Below are positions 21,760 to 28,913 of a stretch of 28,973 nucleotides of DNA, one piece after another (within the stretch, counting starts at the first letter, position 1; each line of letters opens with the position of its first letter). The position numbers were made by a program, and so were the translations under genes. The DNA is from a candidate division WWE3 bacterium CG22_combo_CG10-13_8_21_14_all_39_12 (GTDB lineage: Bacteria > Patescibacteriota > 4484-211 > GCA-002791395), in the NCBI GenBank assembly GCA_002771355.1, contig PCSU01000053.1, forward strand, positions 1,927 through 30,899. Reading direction: 5' to 3'. The notes under the pieces are model-generated. The model did no database searches, was not told the DNA's origin, and was given only the letters and a program-made list of their open reading frames with translations.

Positions 21760-23256
21760 ATGTATCTTTATGTAGATCCAGATGATGGTAGGGCGGTACG
21801 ATTTGCTCAGTTTTCACTAGGGGCAAGGCAACAAACGGTTAATCGGTGGTATCTACCAGGAGGAGGTACTATTCCTATTGGGCTTCAGGTTATTCCTGAC
21901 GTGCAGATGCCGCTTGGCAAAAAGAAGGTACGTGGAGAGTACGTTCCCAAGTTGTGGGTGCTAAATGATCGCACGAAGCTTGCAATAGAAGGAATCGGAA
22001 GTGAATTTCCTCGTAGTCTACCCGTTGGGTTGGTTGTTTCAGAAACACAATGTACACAGGGTCTTCAGGGTGAGGAAGAATCTTCTCTTCTGGGGCAATT
22101 GCGCCAGGAAAGCACTGTTGATATCCCCAAAGAACATCACCATAGAGGTGGCGGAGTGTTAGTGAGGCACTTGTCTGGCTTTGGTCGGGTGGTTACAACA
22201 CGAGAGCAAGCTGCACGAATTGGACGTGGAAACTCCGCCGTATTAGATGAACCGAAAGCTCACGATGATCTTAGCCCATCAGTGCTGTACGGGACTACCG
22301 ATGTGGCAAACGTTTTTGAGCTTCTTGAGGCTCTTAAAGTGGGTGTTCAGTTAAGATTGCCTGTGGTGTTTGATACGTACAATTCAGCCCACACCATTGG
22401 TGATTACTGGATGCGCATTATGCAGCCAAGTCTTGTTTCCATTGGTACTCAGATGAGTCTTGAGGATTTAGGGTTCAATTCAGAAGATAAATTTGGAGTA
22501 CCGTCGTCATCTTCTACTCGAGTAAAAGAAACCTTCAGATCGGCAGGTTTGACTGCGATTGCTGACAGAGCTGCATTTTTATCAACTCTTAACAGTTGTA
22601 CGTTTGCGAGTTGGTATCGTTCCGCGCATGAGGAAATTGCACGAAGGGTACTTGCGGTAACGGGTAACTCTGCCCGAACACGTGCTGTAGTGGTAAGCAC
22701 TGAATCGATTCTATCGCGCACGAGCATGTGGCACTGGACGATTGGCTATTTTGCAAGTCAGTTGGAACGATTAGCAAAACGGCCCGTTATGATGCTGCAT
22801 ACACCTGATGGCCAGGCTTTGCTCACTAATGCGGTTCATTCGTATGCGCAGATGACGATTGCCGAGTTTCACCAGATTGGTGGTTGGCTTGGCGGTGCAG
22901 CAATGTATCAGAGTATGTACATGCTGGGTAACCTTGGCGGTGTGGTATTACCAGTCAAGGATTCTAGTGCAGGTGACGTTCATCTTTTTGCACGGCCATA
23001 TCTTGAAGATCCTAGATCTGGTCTTCATCTTACGCCGGTGGGTTTGTTTCGATTAACAGTTCCGGGACAAAACGAAGATTGGACGATTGATCCGTGGGTG
23101 TTCCTGGAATTCCTTGAACGGTGGGGAAAAGAGAAGTCTGGGTTCGAGATTCAAAAGATATGGGATGCGATTGAGGTTCCTTTGGCAGTAACAAATATTG
23201 GAACTAAAACTGTTGCTATGGTAACAGAAAACGGGATCTATATTGCAACTAAGTAG
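21760..23256 (+). CDS. Unrecognised 498-residue protein
   Basis: I do not recognise this protein. It begins MYLYVDPDDGRAVRFAQFSL, has no signal peptide or obvious membrane helix, and appears to be a soluble multi-domain protein. The first 110 residues look beta-rich (RWYLPGGGTIPIGLQVIPDV). A central block contains KEHHHRGGG (about 124-132) and TREQAARIGRGNSAVLDEP. The C-terminal part has alternating helices and strands with MWHWTIGYFASQLERLAKRP and HQIGGWLGGAAMY. No Walker, nuclease or protease motif was found. AAGGAG lies 7 nt before the ATG. It is a single-gene unit with a complex leader upstream and a perfect terminator downstream. The size and solid ribosome site make it a real gene. Confidence 0.85.
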   Translation: MYLYVDPDDGRAVRFAQFSLGARQQTVNRWYLPGGGTIPIGLQVIPDVQMPLGKKKVRGEYVPKLWVLNDRTKLAIEGIGSEFPRSLPVGLVVSETQCTQGLQGEEESSLLGQLRQESTVDIPKEHHHRGGGVLVRHLSGFGRVVTTREQAARIGRGNSAVLDEPKAHDDLSPSVLYGTTDVANVFELLEALKVGVQLRLPVVFDTYNSAHTIGDYWMRIMQPSLVSIGTQMSLEDLGFNSEDKFGVPSSSSTRVKETFRSAGLTAIADRAAFLSTLNSCTFASWYRSAHEEIARRVLAVTGNSARTRAVVVSTESILSRTSMWHWTIGYFASQLERLAKRPVMMLHTPDGQALLTNAVHSYAQMTIAEFHQIGGWLGGAAMYQSMYMLGNLGGVVLPVKDSSAGDVHLFARPYLEDPRSGLHLTPVGLFRLTVPGQNEDWTIDPWVFLEFLERWGKEKSGFEIQKIWDAIEVPLAVTNIGTKTVAMVTENGIYIATK

Positions 23257-23278
23257 GAGTGTAGGTGTTCGCATTGAG

Positions 23279-23347
23279 GTGTCATTCCCTTGAAAAAGGG
23301 AATTCAGGATATACGGATTTGGATTCCTGCATTCGCAAGGATGACAC
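23279..23347. repeat. MITE/REP-like palindromic element
   Basis: The 69-nt element has terminal inverted repeats GTGTCATTCC (23279-23288) and GGATGACAC (23339-23347), which match apart from one extra T. Inside are a CCCTTGAAAAAGGG hairpin, a CAGGA/TCCTG pair and a CCTGCATTCGCAAGG hairpin. This fits the widespread GTCATTCC...GGAATGAC class of small non-coding repeats. It lies between the 21760 gene and its terminator. Confidence 0.6.
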
Positions 23348-23363
23348 AGGAGGGGTTAGCACT

Positions 23364-23399
23364 GTGTTGGAGGGCCTTTTTTCAAGGGCCCTCCAACAC
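23364..23399 (+). terminator. Terminator after the 498-residue gene
   Basis: GTGTTGGAGGGCC (23364-23376) and GGCCCTCCAACAC (23387-23399) pair perfectly over 13 bp with a 10-nt loop. The T-run after it is weak (ATTTTAAT). Confidence 0.8.
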
Positions 23400-23449
23400 G
23401 GATTTTAATAAATAACAAAAATGTGAGATTTAAAAATGAGGTGAGATTA

Positions 23450-24220
23450 ATGAAAAAGACTAAAAATACAAAACAATTAAATAAAAACGTGCAAGTAGTT
23501 AGTACACCATCGGTGTTAGTAATCAGTGCTCACGCCGATGATCACATTGCGTGTGCTGGTACGCTTTTAAAACTTAAGGATATGGGCTATGCGATCAATG
23601 AGATCGTGTTAACCACATCCGAGGAGGGAAGGGATTTTCGTCATCCTGAAGGTGATTACAATGTTGCCGAATTGAGATCACAAGAGTTATCTAAAGCCTC
23701 TGAGTTTTTGGGCGTGAGTAATACCTTCATGTTTGGAGAGGAAGATCTTAACCTACAATACTCGAAAGAACTTGTATTTAGAGTTGTTCAAATTATTAGA
23801 ACACTAAGGCCGCGGGTGGGTATTATGCACAGTAGTTTTGACTGGCACCCGGATCACCGGGCGGCGTTTGCTATCAGCTCCGAAGCTTTTAAGATGGCAG
23901 CCACCGGAATTCAGCCTGAAAAGGGCGACCAGTGGAGAACACCAGTTGTGATTGCAGCTGAAGGTATGTTACCTGTTCAACCTAACATATTGGTTGATGT
24001 AACGGCCTATGCTCAAAAGAAGCTTACGTTGTGGAAAATCTACGAGTCACAGGCAAAGCCTAAAGCTATAAATTTTGAGGAGAGTTTAATGCAGGTTCGT
24101 GGATACCATGTAAGGCGCCCAGGTTCATTTATGGCTGAAGCGTTTACCACTGACCCAACGTCACCAATGCTACTTTTTGATGACGGTACAAACCAAAAGG
24201 AGGTAGAGTGTGATTTTTAG
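23450..24220 (+). CDS. PIG-L/LmbE-family deacetylase
   Basis: The 256-residue protein belongs to the PIG-L (LmbE-like) zinc deacetylase family, which removes acetyl groups from N-acetyl sugars and related molecules. The first zinc motif reads AHADD (H28-D31) where the family usually has AHPDDE: the His and Asp ligands are kept, but Pro is Ala and the following Glu is His. The second motif HPDH (133-136) is normal. The fold strands VLVISAHAD, EIVLTTSEEG and VGIMHSSFDW fit the family. The start is the ATG at 23450, behind AGGTGA; a GTG at 23423 has no such site. The stop overlaps the start of the APH-like kinase gene by 11 nt, so the two are an operon. Confidence 0.85.
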   Translation: MKKTKNTKQLNKNVQVVSTPSVLVISAHADDHIACAGTLLKLKDMGYAINEIVLTTSEEGRDFRHPEGDYNVAELRSQELSKASEFLGVSNTFMFGEEDLNLQYSKELVFRVVQIIRTLRPRVGIMHSSFDWHPDHRAAFAISSEAFKMAATGIQPEKGDQWRTPVVIAAEGMLPVQPNILVDVTAYAQKKLTLWKIYESQAKPKAINFEESLMQVRGYHVRRPGSFMAEAFTTDPTSPMLLFDDGTNQKEVECDF

Positions 24221-25079
24221 AAACGACGAACCGTGTTTTATGGGTGAGCCGGTCACATCGGTTAGAAAGCTTAGTAGCGGTGCGAACAACGTGTACACGG
24301 TCAATAATCGATTTGTGTACAAAGAGTTCGCACTGCCTGAGCTGTGTCTTACCGAGGCAACTGCCTTAAGACTAATGGGACCTACTGCAACTTCTACGCC
24401 TACGGTTATTGGAAATGGGAATCAAACCTTAACGACTAATTATGTTGATGGGGCAAAAGAGGCTTATGAGATGCTATTGCGAGGTGACATCTCATCACAG
24501 CAGGTAAATGCACTCGTCTCTCGGTTTATGTTGGAACAGTATCAATTACTGCTAAAGGGTTCAATTACCGAAGCTTCTGCTTTATCCTGGAAAACTAGGT
24601 TGCGGGAAATAGTTTTGTGGTGGAACATCGTGGGAAAAACATGGTGTGCACATTTTCCCAACCAGCTGGATGTGTTGTCTCAAGGATTGGATGTAATTGT
24701 GGGATTACTTCCACGGTTGGAGTCTACTGCACTCGTTCACCGTGATTTACATATGAGTAATCTATTATTGACTGATACCAGAGGATATTTGGATCTAACG
24801 GTAATTGATTGTGAGCATGCATTAATTGGTCCCATTGAGCTTGAGTTTTTAAACTCCAGATTTTGGAATGATAATAAATCGCTTGATGTGGATGCGATTA
24901 TAAGGATTTTGCGGACCGAATACATGGTACCGTTTGATGTGGAATTGGAAGCGCATCTTATGCCGTTTTATATTGCAGATCAACTGTTAATGGCATATAA
25001 GCTAATAAACGAAGACAAGCGTGATAAATTGCTCGTTAAAGCTAGCGAAGCATTTGGGTGGCAGCCGAAAGTGAGGTAA
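24210..25079 (+). CDS. Aminoglycoside phosphotransferase (APH)-like kinase
   Basis: The 289-residue protein is an APH/choline-kinase-type small-molecule kinase. The catalytic loop HRDLHMSN is at 177-184 (Asp179, Asn184), and the metal-binding Asp200 is in VIDCEHA. The N-lobe contains KLSSGANNVYTVNNRFVYKE, with Lys38 in the ATP-lysine position. Substrates in the family are hydroxyls of sugars, amino alcohols and aminoglycosides; none can be named here. GTG is the start, with AAGGAGG upstream inside the PIG-L gene. The overlap with the PIG-L gene suggests that one product is deacetylated and then phosphorylated. The 3' end overlaps sufS by 38 nt in convergent orientation. Confidence 0.85.
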   Translation: MIFRNDEPCFMGEPVTSVRKLSSGANNVYTVNNRFVYKEFALPELCLTEATALRLMGPTATSTPTVIGNGNQTLTTNYVDGAKEAYEMLLRGDISSQQVNALVSRFMLEQYQLLLKGSITEASALSWKTRLREIVLWWNIVGKTWCAHFPNQLDVLSQGLDVIVGLLPRLESTALVHRDLHMSNLLLTDTRGYLDLTVIDCEHALIGPIELEFLNSRFWNDNKSLDVDAIIRILRTEYMVPFDVELEAHLMPFYIADQLLMAYKLINEDKRDKLLVKASEAFGWQPKVR

Positions 25080-26268
25080 TTAGTTTTTCAATATCTTTTT
25101 CGGTATTGTAAATGCCAAAACTAACCCGTACCGACGAGTCTTTCCCAAAAAGCTCTTTGTGTGCGGGTTTTGCACAATGGTGGCCAGAACGGACCAATAT
25201 TCCATCATCATCTAAATAATTTGCAATATCTTCCGAGGCTAACCCATCAACGTAAAAACTTACAATCCCTGCGTGCTCAGCTTCTCGGTCACCGAGCACA
25301 ACTAGACCTTCAAGGTCTAGCGATATCAGCTGGTGACGCAAGATATCAGCGAGTCTTGTTTCAAATTCAGCGACTTCTTCACGACCGATGTTATCTAACC
25401 ATGTGCAGGCTGTTGCTAAGCCAATAGCCCCTTCTATGTTTGGCGTTCCCGCTTCAAATCGCATGGGAGAACGGCGAGGATCGTACGATGTTGAAGTTAC
25501 CTCTTTAACCATTCCACCACCAACACGGTACGGATCAAGGGATTGTAATAATTCTTCACGCCCATATAAAACGCCAGTTCCGGTTGGACCATATACTTTG
25601 TGAGCAGAAAAAACTAAAAAATCTGTTTTAAGTTGTTGTACATTCACTGGCATATGCCCAATGGATTGAGAAGCGTCAGTTACGACAATGGCTTCAGGGT
25701 GTTTTTGTTTAACCATTTCCGATATTTTTCGAATAGGTTGAATGGTTCCCGTTACGTTACTTACATGAGAGATGGTAACAACGGCAATTTCATGTTCATT
25801 CACGATTTTTTGTAGCCCTTCTAAGTCTATCGTCAAATTATCCTTGAGGGGAAGGTATATAAGCTCCATATTTTTTTCTTTCGCGAGTCTCATCCATGGT
25901 AGTAAATTGCTATGATGTTCAAGTTTTGTGGCGAGGATTACCGAGTCCGCCGAAGAGGCGGATTGAGATGATATGGCATCCGCGACTAAATTAATTCCTT
26001 CAGTGCTGCCTGACGTGAACACAATTTCGTGAGGAGAAATTGCATGAACAAATTCGCCAACAGTTTTTCTGGCTTCTTCAAATTGTGTTGTTGTCTTTCG
26101 CGTGAATTGGTGACTTCCACGAGAAATATTGCCGTAACCTTGGCTATAAAAAGATGAAATTTCATCAATCACAACACGTGGTTTTTGAGTCGTAGCGGCG
26201 TTATCTAGGTAAATCAGGGGTGATTTACCTTCGAGAAAGGGAAATTGTGCTCGAATTTCATGTGTCAT
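25042..26268 (-). CDS. sufS: Cysteine desulfurase (SufS/class V aminotransferase type)
   Basis: The PLP enzyme takes sulfur from cysteine for Fe-S cluster and thio-cofactor assembly. The 408-residue protein has the class V opening YLDNAATTQKP, FTSGSTEGINL, the PLP-binding Lys224 in SAHKVYGPTG, and the catalytic Cys365 in SGHHCAKP, the SufS/CsdA-like loop form. The C-terminal RVSFGIYNTEKDIEKL is also typical. No sufU, sufB, sufC or sufD lies beside it. The ATG at 26268 is exactly 6 nt after TATAAT, with no Shine-Dalgarno. The IscS versus SufS choice rests on the HHC active-site loop and is fairly safe. Confidence 0.92.
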   Translation of the reverse strand: MTHEIRAQFPFLEGKSPLIYLDNAATTQKPRVVIDEISSFYSQGYGNISRGSHQFTRKTTTQFEEARKTVGEFVHAISPHEIVFTSGSTEGINLVADAISSQSASSADSVILATKLEHHSNLLPWMRLAKEKNMELIYLPLKDNLTIDLEGLQKIVNEHEIAVVTISHVSNVTGTIQPIRKISEMVKQKHPEAIVVTDASQSIGHMPVNVQQLKTDFLVFSAHKVYGPTGTGVLYGREELLQSLDPYRVGGGMVKEVTSTSYDPRRSPMRFEAGTPNIEGAIGLATACTWLDNIGREEVAEFETRLADILRHQLISLDLEGLVVLGDREAEHAGIVSFYVDGLASEDIANYLDDDGILVRSGHHCAKPAHKELFGKDSSVRVSFGIYNTEKDIEKLITSLSAATQMLR

Positions 26269-26274
26269 AGAGGC

Positions 26275-26280
26275 ATTATA
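26275..26280 (-). promoter_or_regulatory. sufS leaderless -10
   Basis: The complement reads TATAAT, preceded by TGG as an extended -10. GCCTCT (6 nt) separates it from the ATG. No matching -35 at 17 nt. Confidence 0.6.
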
Positions 26281-26375
26281 CCAAGATGTTGGTTTGGTTG
26301 AGAGTGGATTAAGTGGGGTATCATATGGTTCTGTTTGAATCTATTCACAAGGAGTATGTATTGAGGAGGTGAAGA

Positions 26376-27047
26376 TTGAGTCCAAGATCACATAGGCAAC
26401 AGCGGGTGTACATCAAAAAGAGAAATCAGAGTTGGAAAAGACTAGGAGTTCTTTTCCTTGTAGCAATAGTCTTTGTAATTGGGTGGTGGGCATACCGTCT
26501 TGTTACGGGTTTTACTTCTAATTACTATGACTGGGAAAGTCCGGGAGGAACGGTCATTCACTTTAAGACCGAGAATTTCCCCGGGCGATTTAATACCAGG
26601 AATATTGAGGAAGTGTTTGGTCCATATTGCTCAAAGAAGTTGGTTGTCAATGAAGTTAATGTTGTAATTAACGATGGGAAGGATGGCATTGTTATTCCTG
26701 GGATTATTGATCCCAAAGGGGGATCTGCTAACACAACAAACTATCGTAACAAGCAAACATCTCAAATTTATGAGATTCGTGTTGAGGTTCATGGAGGGGC
26801 TTTTGCTGATCTAAAAGCTCAGACAAAGGAAGAAACTTACTTCTATCAATCAATATATGATGATCCGATGCAGGTTACGGCATTGGAAGATCTTCAAGGA
26901 GCGATTTTCGAGGAGGTTGCGGTTCATGTATGCCGGCGAACGACACATGCTCCCCAGTCAGATTCCGAAGAGTTTGAAAGTGAACAGGAACATATAAAAT
27001 TCCTGCTTGGGCCCAGAAAGGTGTTGTTTAGGCCTGACGGGTGGTAG
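26376..27047 (+). CDS. Hypothetical single-pass membrane protein
   Basis: I do not recognise this 223-residue protein. It has a very basic N-terminus (SPRSHRQQRVYIKKRNQSWK), one transmembrane helix (about 24-43), and an outer domain of about 175 residues with strand-rich sequence (EVNVVINDGKDGIVIPGIID, YEIRVEVHGGAFADL) and two cysteines (in GPYCSK and VHVCRR) that could pair. The start is an unusual TTG at 26376, chosen because GAGGAGGTG lies just upstream and no ATG or GTG fits the frame. It is divergent from sufS and shares a terminator region with def. Confidence 0.7.
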   Translation: MSPRSHRQQRVYIKKRNQSWKRLGVLFLVAIVFVIGWWAYRLVTGFTSNYYDWESPGGTVIHFKTENFPGRFNTRNIEEVFGPYCSKKLVVNEVNVVINDGKDGIVIPGIIDPKGGSANTTNYRNKQTSQIYEIRVEVHGGAFADLKAQTKEETYFYQSIYDDPMQVTALEDLQGAIFEEVAVHVCRRTTHAPQSDSEEFESEQEHIKFLLGPRKVLFRPDGW

Positions 27048-27071
27048 GAAGTCTTGAGTGAGGATAAAAGC

Positions 27072-27101
27072 GTGTGGGGTTAGAGTTTTCTAACCCTGCA
27101 C
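27072..27101. terminator. Shared hairpin terminator between convergent genes
   Basis: GTGTGGGGTTAGA (27072-27084) pairs with TCTAACCCTGCAC (27089-27101), 13 bp with two G-U pairs and loop GTTT. It overlaps the last codons of def (stop at 27090). The T-run is weak on both strands. Confidence 0.6.
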
Positions 27102-27638
27102 GTTATCTGTTTGATTTGATGCCGATTTTTTTTCTTCAAGTTTTTGCAACTCTTGCGTTGAATATATTCGTGATTTGAGTTTATCAATAAACAAGATTCC
27201 ATTGAGATGATCTAATTCATGCTGAACGAGACGAGCATAAAAATCTGCTGCTGTTACAGTGAATTCTTCACCTTTGAGATTGTATGCACTGACCGTTACG
27301 GATTTAAACCGTTCAACATGCCCCCACTGATCAGGAATACTCAAGCACCCTTCCCAGTCAGTAATTGTTTGCGTTGAGGTTTTAACTATTTCAGGATTAA
27401 TAAAGTACTGTCTCATAAAGTGACCCTCTCCAACTTCAAGATTAATGACAAATATACGGGAAGTTTGGTTGACCTGGTTGGCAGAAAGCCCAGCGCCAAG
27501 CGGATATGTGCTTTCAAGTGTTTCCATAAGATCAAGAGCGAGGATAGAATGTTCATCTGAAAGTCCATTTTCTAAAGGTACTTCACTAGCAGTTTTGCGA
27601 AGTGTTTCGTTGGGATGAACAATTATTTGTCGTAACAT
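27090..27638 (-). CDS. def: Peptide deformylase
   Basis: The enzyme removes the formyl group from the first methionine of new proteins. The 182-residue product has all three family motifs: GAGLSANQ (48-55, usual GxGLAAxQ), EGCLS (96-100, metal ligand Cys98) and HELDH (140-144, HExxH metal site). I start at the ATG at 27638; the 16 codons upstream are unlike the family, and the -10 overlaps them. The ATG lies exactly 6 nt after TATAAT with no Shine-Dalgarno. Confidence 0.95.
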   Translation of the reverse strand: MLRQIIVHPNETLRKTASEVPLENGLSDEHSILALDLMETLESTYPLGAGLSANQVNQTSRIFVINLEVGEGHFMRQYFINPEIVKTSTQTITDWEGCLSIPDQWGHVERFKSVTVSAYNLKGEEFTVTAADFYARLVQHELDHLNGILFIDKLKSRIYSTQELQKLEEKKSASNQTDNVQG

Positions 27639-27644
27639 AGGCCC

Positions 27645-27650
27645 ATTATA
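27645..27650 (-). promoter_or_regulatory. def leaderless -10
   Basis: The complement reads TATAAT, followed by GGGCCT (6 nt) and the ATG. No clear -35 or TGn element. Confidence 0.55.
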
Positions 27651-27689
27651 CGTATGTCTGGCCAGAAATGAAACAATACGATACAATCT

Positions 27690-27784
27690 TTACAAGTTAC
27701 AAGTTACAAGTTACAAGTTACAAGTTACAAGTTACAAGTTACAAGTTACAAGTTACAAGTTACAAGTTACAAGTTACAAGTTAC
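27690..27784. repeat. Perfect heptanucleotide tandem repeat (TTACAAG)n
   Basis: The unit TTACAAG repeats about 13.6 times over 95 nt with no visible mismatch, starting at 27690 and ending in TTAC at 27784. It lies upstream of def in a region with no gene. Three open frames read through it as a KLQVTSY repeat, but there is no ribosome site, so I do not call it a protein. A degenerate form occurs at 44-71. Confidence 0.97.
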
Positions 27785-27908
27785 GGTCCCGGATCCAGAA
27801 TGTCTGAGTTCGCAATTGTGACTGGTGAAACAAAACGCCTAACTTACCGTAATTACTGCCTCCCAAACCTTCCATTTTTCCGTGTGATTTATTTTTTAAT
27901 TGTTCGTG

Positions 27909-27927
27909 AACCTTAACAATTAAGGTT
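27909..27927 (+). promoter_or_regulatory. Perfect palindrome upstream of the 27963 cluster
   Basis: AACCTTAA (27909-27916) and TTAAGGTT (27920-27927) flank CAA. It is AT-rich and lies about 36 nt before the ATG at 27963, so it may be an operator for the small-gene cluster. No good -10/-35 pair was found here. Confidence 0.35.
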
Positions 27928-27962
27928 TAATTAATCAATTCACTGATGTGAAAGGGGTTCGT

Positions 27963-28112
27963 ATGCGACAGACAGATGTACGATCGTTCAAGGGTGATTG
28001 CACAACTTTCCGAACAAGCAAGGTTGTTTCGTGGCGTATGCGCCGGTTTATGCTTCGCGCAGGGGTTTCTAGTAATCAAAAAAAACACTGTAATCCACGT
28101 GGTAAACGATAA
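27963..28112 (+). CDS. Small basic protein, 49 residues
   Basis: An ATG start behind GAAAGGGG (5 nt) and 49 codons ending 11 nt before the next gene. The product begins MRQTDVRSFKGDCTTFRTSK and is rich in Arg and Lys (WRMRRFMLR, NPRGKR), with two cysteines. I do not recognise it. A longer overlapping frame (27976-28188) is a worse choice because it runs into the next gene and lacks a ribosome site. Confidence 0.55.
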   Translation: MRQTDVRSFKGDCTTFRTSKVVSWRMRRFMLRAGVSSNQKKHCNPRGKR

Positions 28113-28123
28113 GGGAGGGGTTT

Positions 28124-28441
28124 ATGTCTACCAACGGTGTTGTATCAGCGAAGAAAGCCAAAGAAATGCTTATCGCCGCAGCCTCTAAGGGGAGTTCTCT
28201 CACCATTCAGGTAGAAGGGGCTACGCGGCCTGATCGTGGGACTGTTGTTGTTAATGTGCCGGTTGTTGGTGAACGCCGTCAGACAGGTACCGATGAAGAT
28301 AGGATTGCAGATGTTCTGGGTATGCTCAGTGGAGTGGCCCGTGAATGTTCCTGTGGTGGGAAATGGAGTGGGGTAGATTTAAGTTGGGATCCATTTCACG
28401 GTACTGTTTCCATTGGTGCTGCTAGTCCTCTCCCGTCATAG
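28124..28441 (+). CDS. Hypothetical protein, 105 residues
   Basis: I do not recognise it. The protein starts MSTNGVVSAKKAKEMLIAAA, has a central VEGATRPDRGTVVVNVPVVG strand region, a helix (EDRIADVLGMLSGVARE), and a CSCGGKW motif followed by VDLSWDPFHGTVSIG. There is no signal or membrane segment. GGGAGGGG lies 3 nt before the ATG. It is the second of three small genes that probably share a transcript. Confidence 0.65.
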   Translation: MSTNGVVSAKKAKEMLIAAASKGSSLTIQVEGATRPDRGTVVVNVPVVGERRQTGTDEDRIADVLGMLSGVARECSCGGKWSGVDLSWDPFHGTVSIGAASPLPS

Positions 28442-28480
28442 CTGTAATACTATTCTCTCAATACATGAAAGGAGGCCGTC

Positions 28481-28864
28481 GTGGCTAAGAAAAGACGTTA
28501 CCCATATGTGGTAGTTGTCAACGAGAATGATCTTGTTATGGATCTTGTTGATGAACTCTTGGATCTTCACGACGAAAACCCTCTTTGTCCGGTTGTGTTT
28601 GAAATTCCCCCTTTGCCAGAGGGAATTGTGTATGACGATGAGGAGGACGGGTCCCAGAAAGCAGTAGCCTTTGAGGTCGCTGAACAAGTAGTACAGTCAT
28701 GCGGTGAAGATTGGTATACCTACGAAGTCGGCTGCAAAGGAAAATGCTGGTGGATAGAGCTTATTCCCACTCGTGTTCCTGTTGGACGAATTGCCCAGTG
28801 TTTGTTTGGGAATGCTATCCGACAACGAGTTGAAGAGAGCTCATTTGCAGGAGTATTTGCGTAA
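28481..28864 (+). CDS. Hypothetical protein, 127 residues
   Basis: I do not recognise it. It has a GTG start behind AAAGGAGG (6 nt). The N-terminus is basic (MAKKRRYP), then comes an acidic helix (ENDLVMDLVDELLDLHDENP) and a mixed C-terminal part with CKGKCWWIELIPTRVP and GRIAQCLFGNAIRQR. Four cysteines are present. It is the last gene before the strong terminator at 28873-28913. Confidence 0.65.
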   Translation: MAKKRRYPYVVVVNENDLVMDLVDELLDLHDENPLCPVVFEIPPLPEGIVYDDEEDGSQKAVAFEVAEQVVQSCGEDWYTYEVGCKGKCWWIELIPTRVPVGRIAQCLFGNAIRQRVEESSFAGVFA

Positions 28865-28872
28865 GAATCAAC

Positions 28873-28913
28873 AGGGGGAACGGAGAGCTGTATGCTCACC
28901 GTTCCCCCTTTTT
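28873..28913 (+). terminator. Rho-independent terminator after the small-gene cluster
   Basis: AGGGGGAACGG (28873-28883) pairs with CCGTTCCCCCT (28899-28909), with an inner GAGC/GCTC stem, followed by T to 28913. Confidence 0.93.

Noticed and set aside
23279..23347. Full insertion sequence
   Set aside because: There is no transposase frame in or beside it, and it is only 69 nt long.
27690..27784. The heptanucleotide array as a CRISPR
   Set aside because: The units are contiguous, 7 nt long, and have no unique spacers.
27668..27916. 82-codon frame through the heptanucleotide repeat
   Set aside because: The repetitive KLQVTSY product only mirrors the DNA repeat, and there is no ribosome site.
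27976..28188. 70-codon frame at the small-gene cluster
   Set aside because: It overlaps the 28124 gene by 65 nt and has no ribosome site. The 27963-28112 frame has one and ends just before the next gene.
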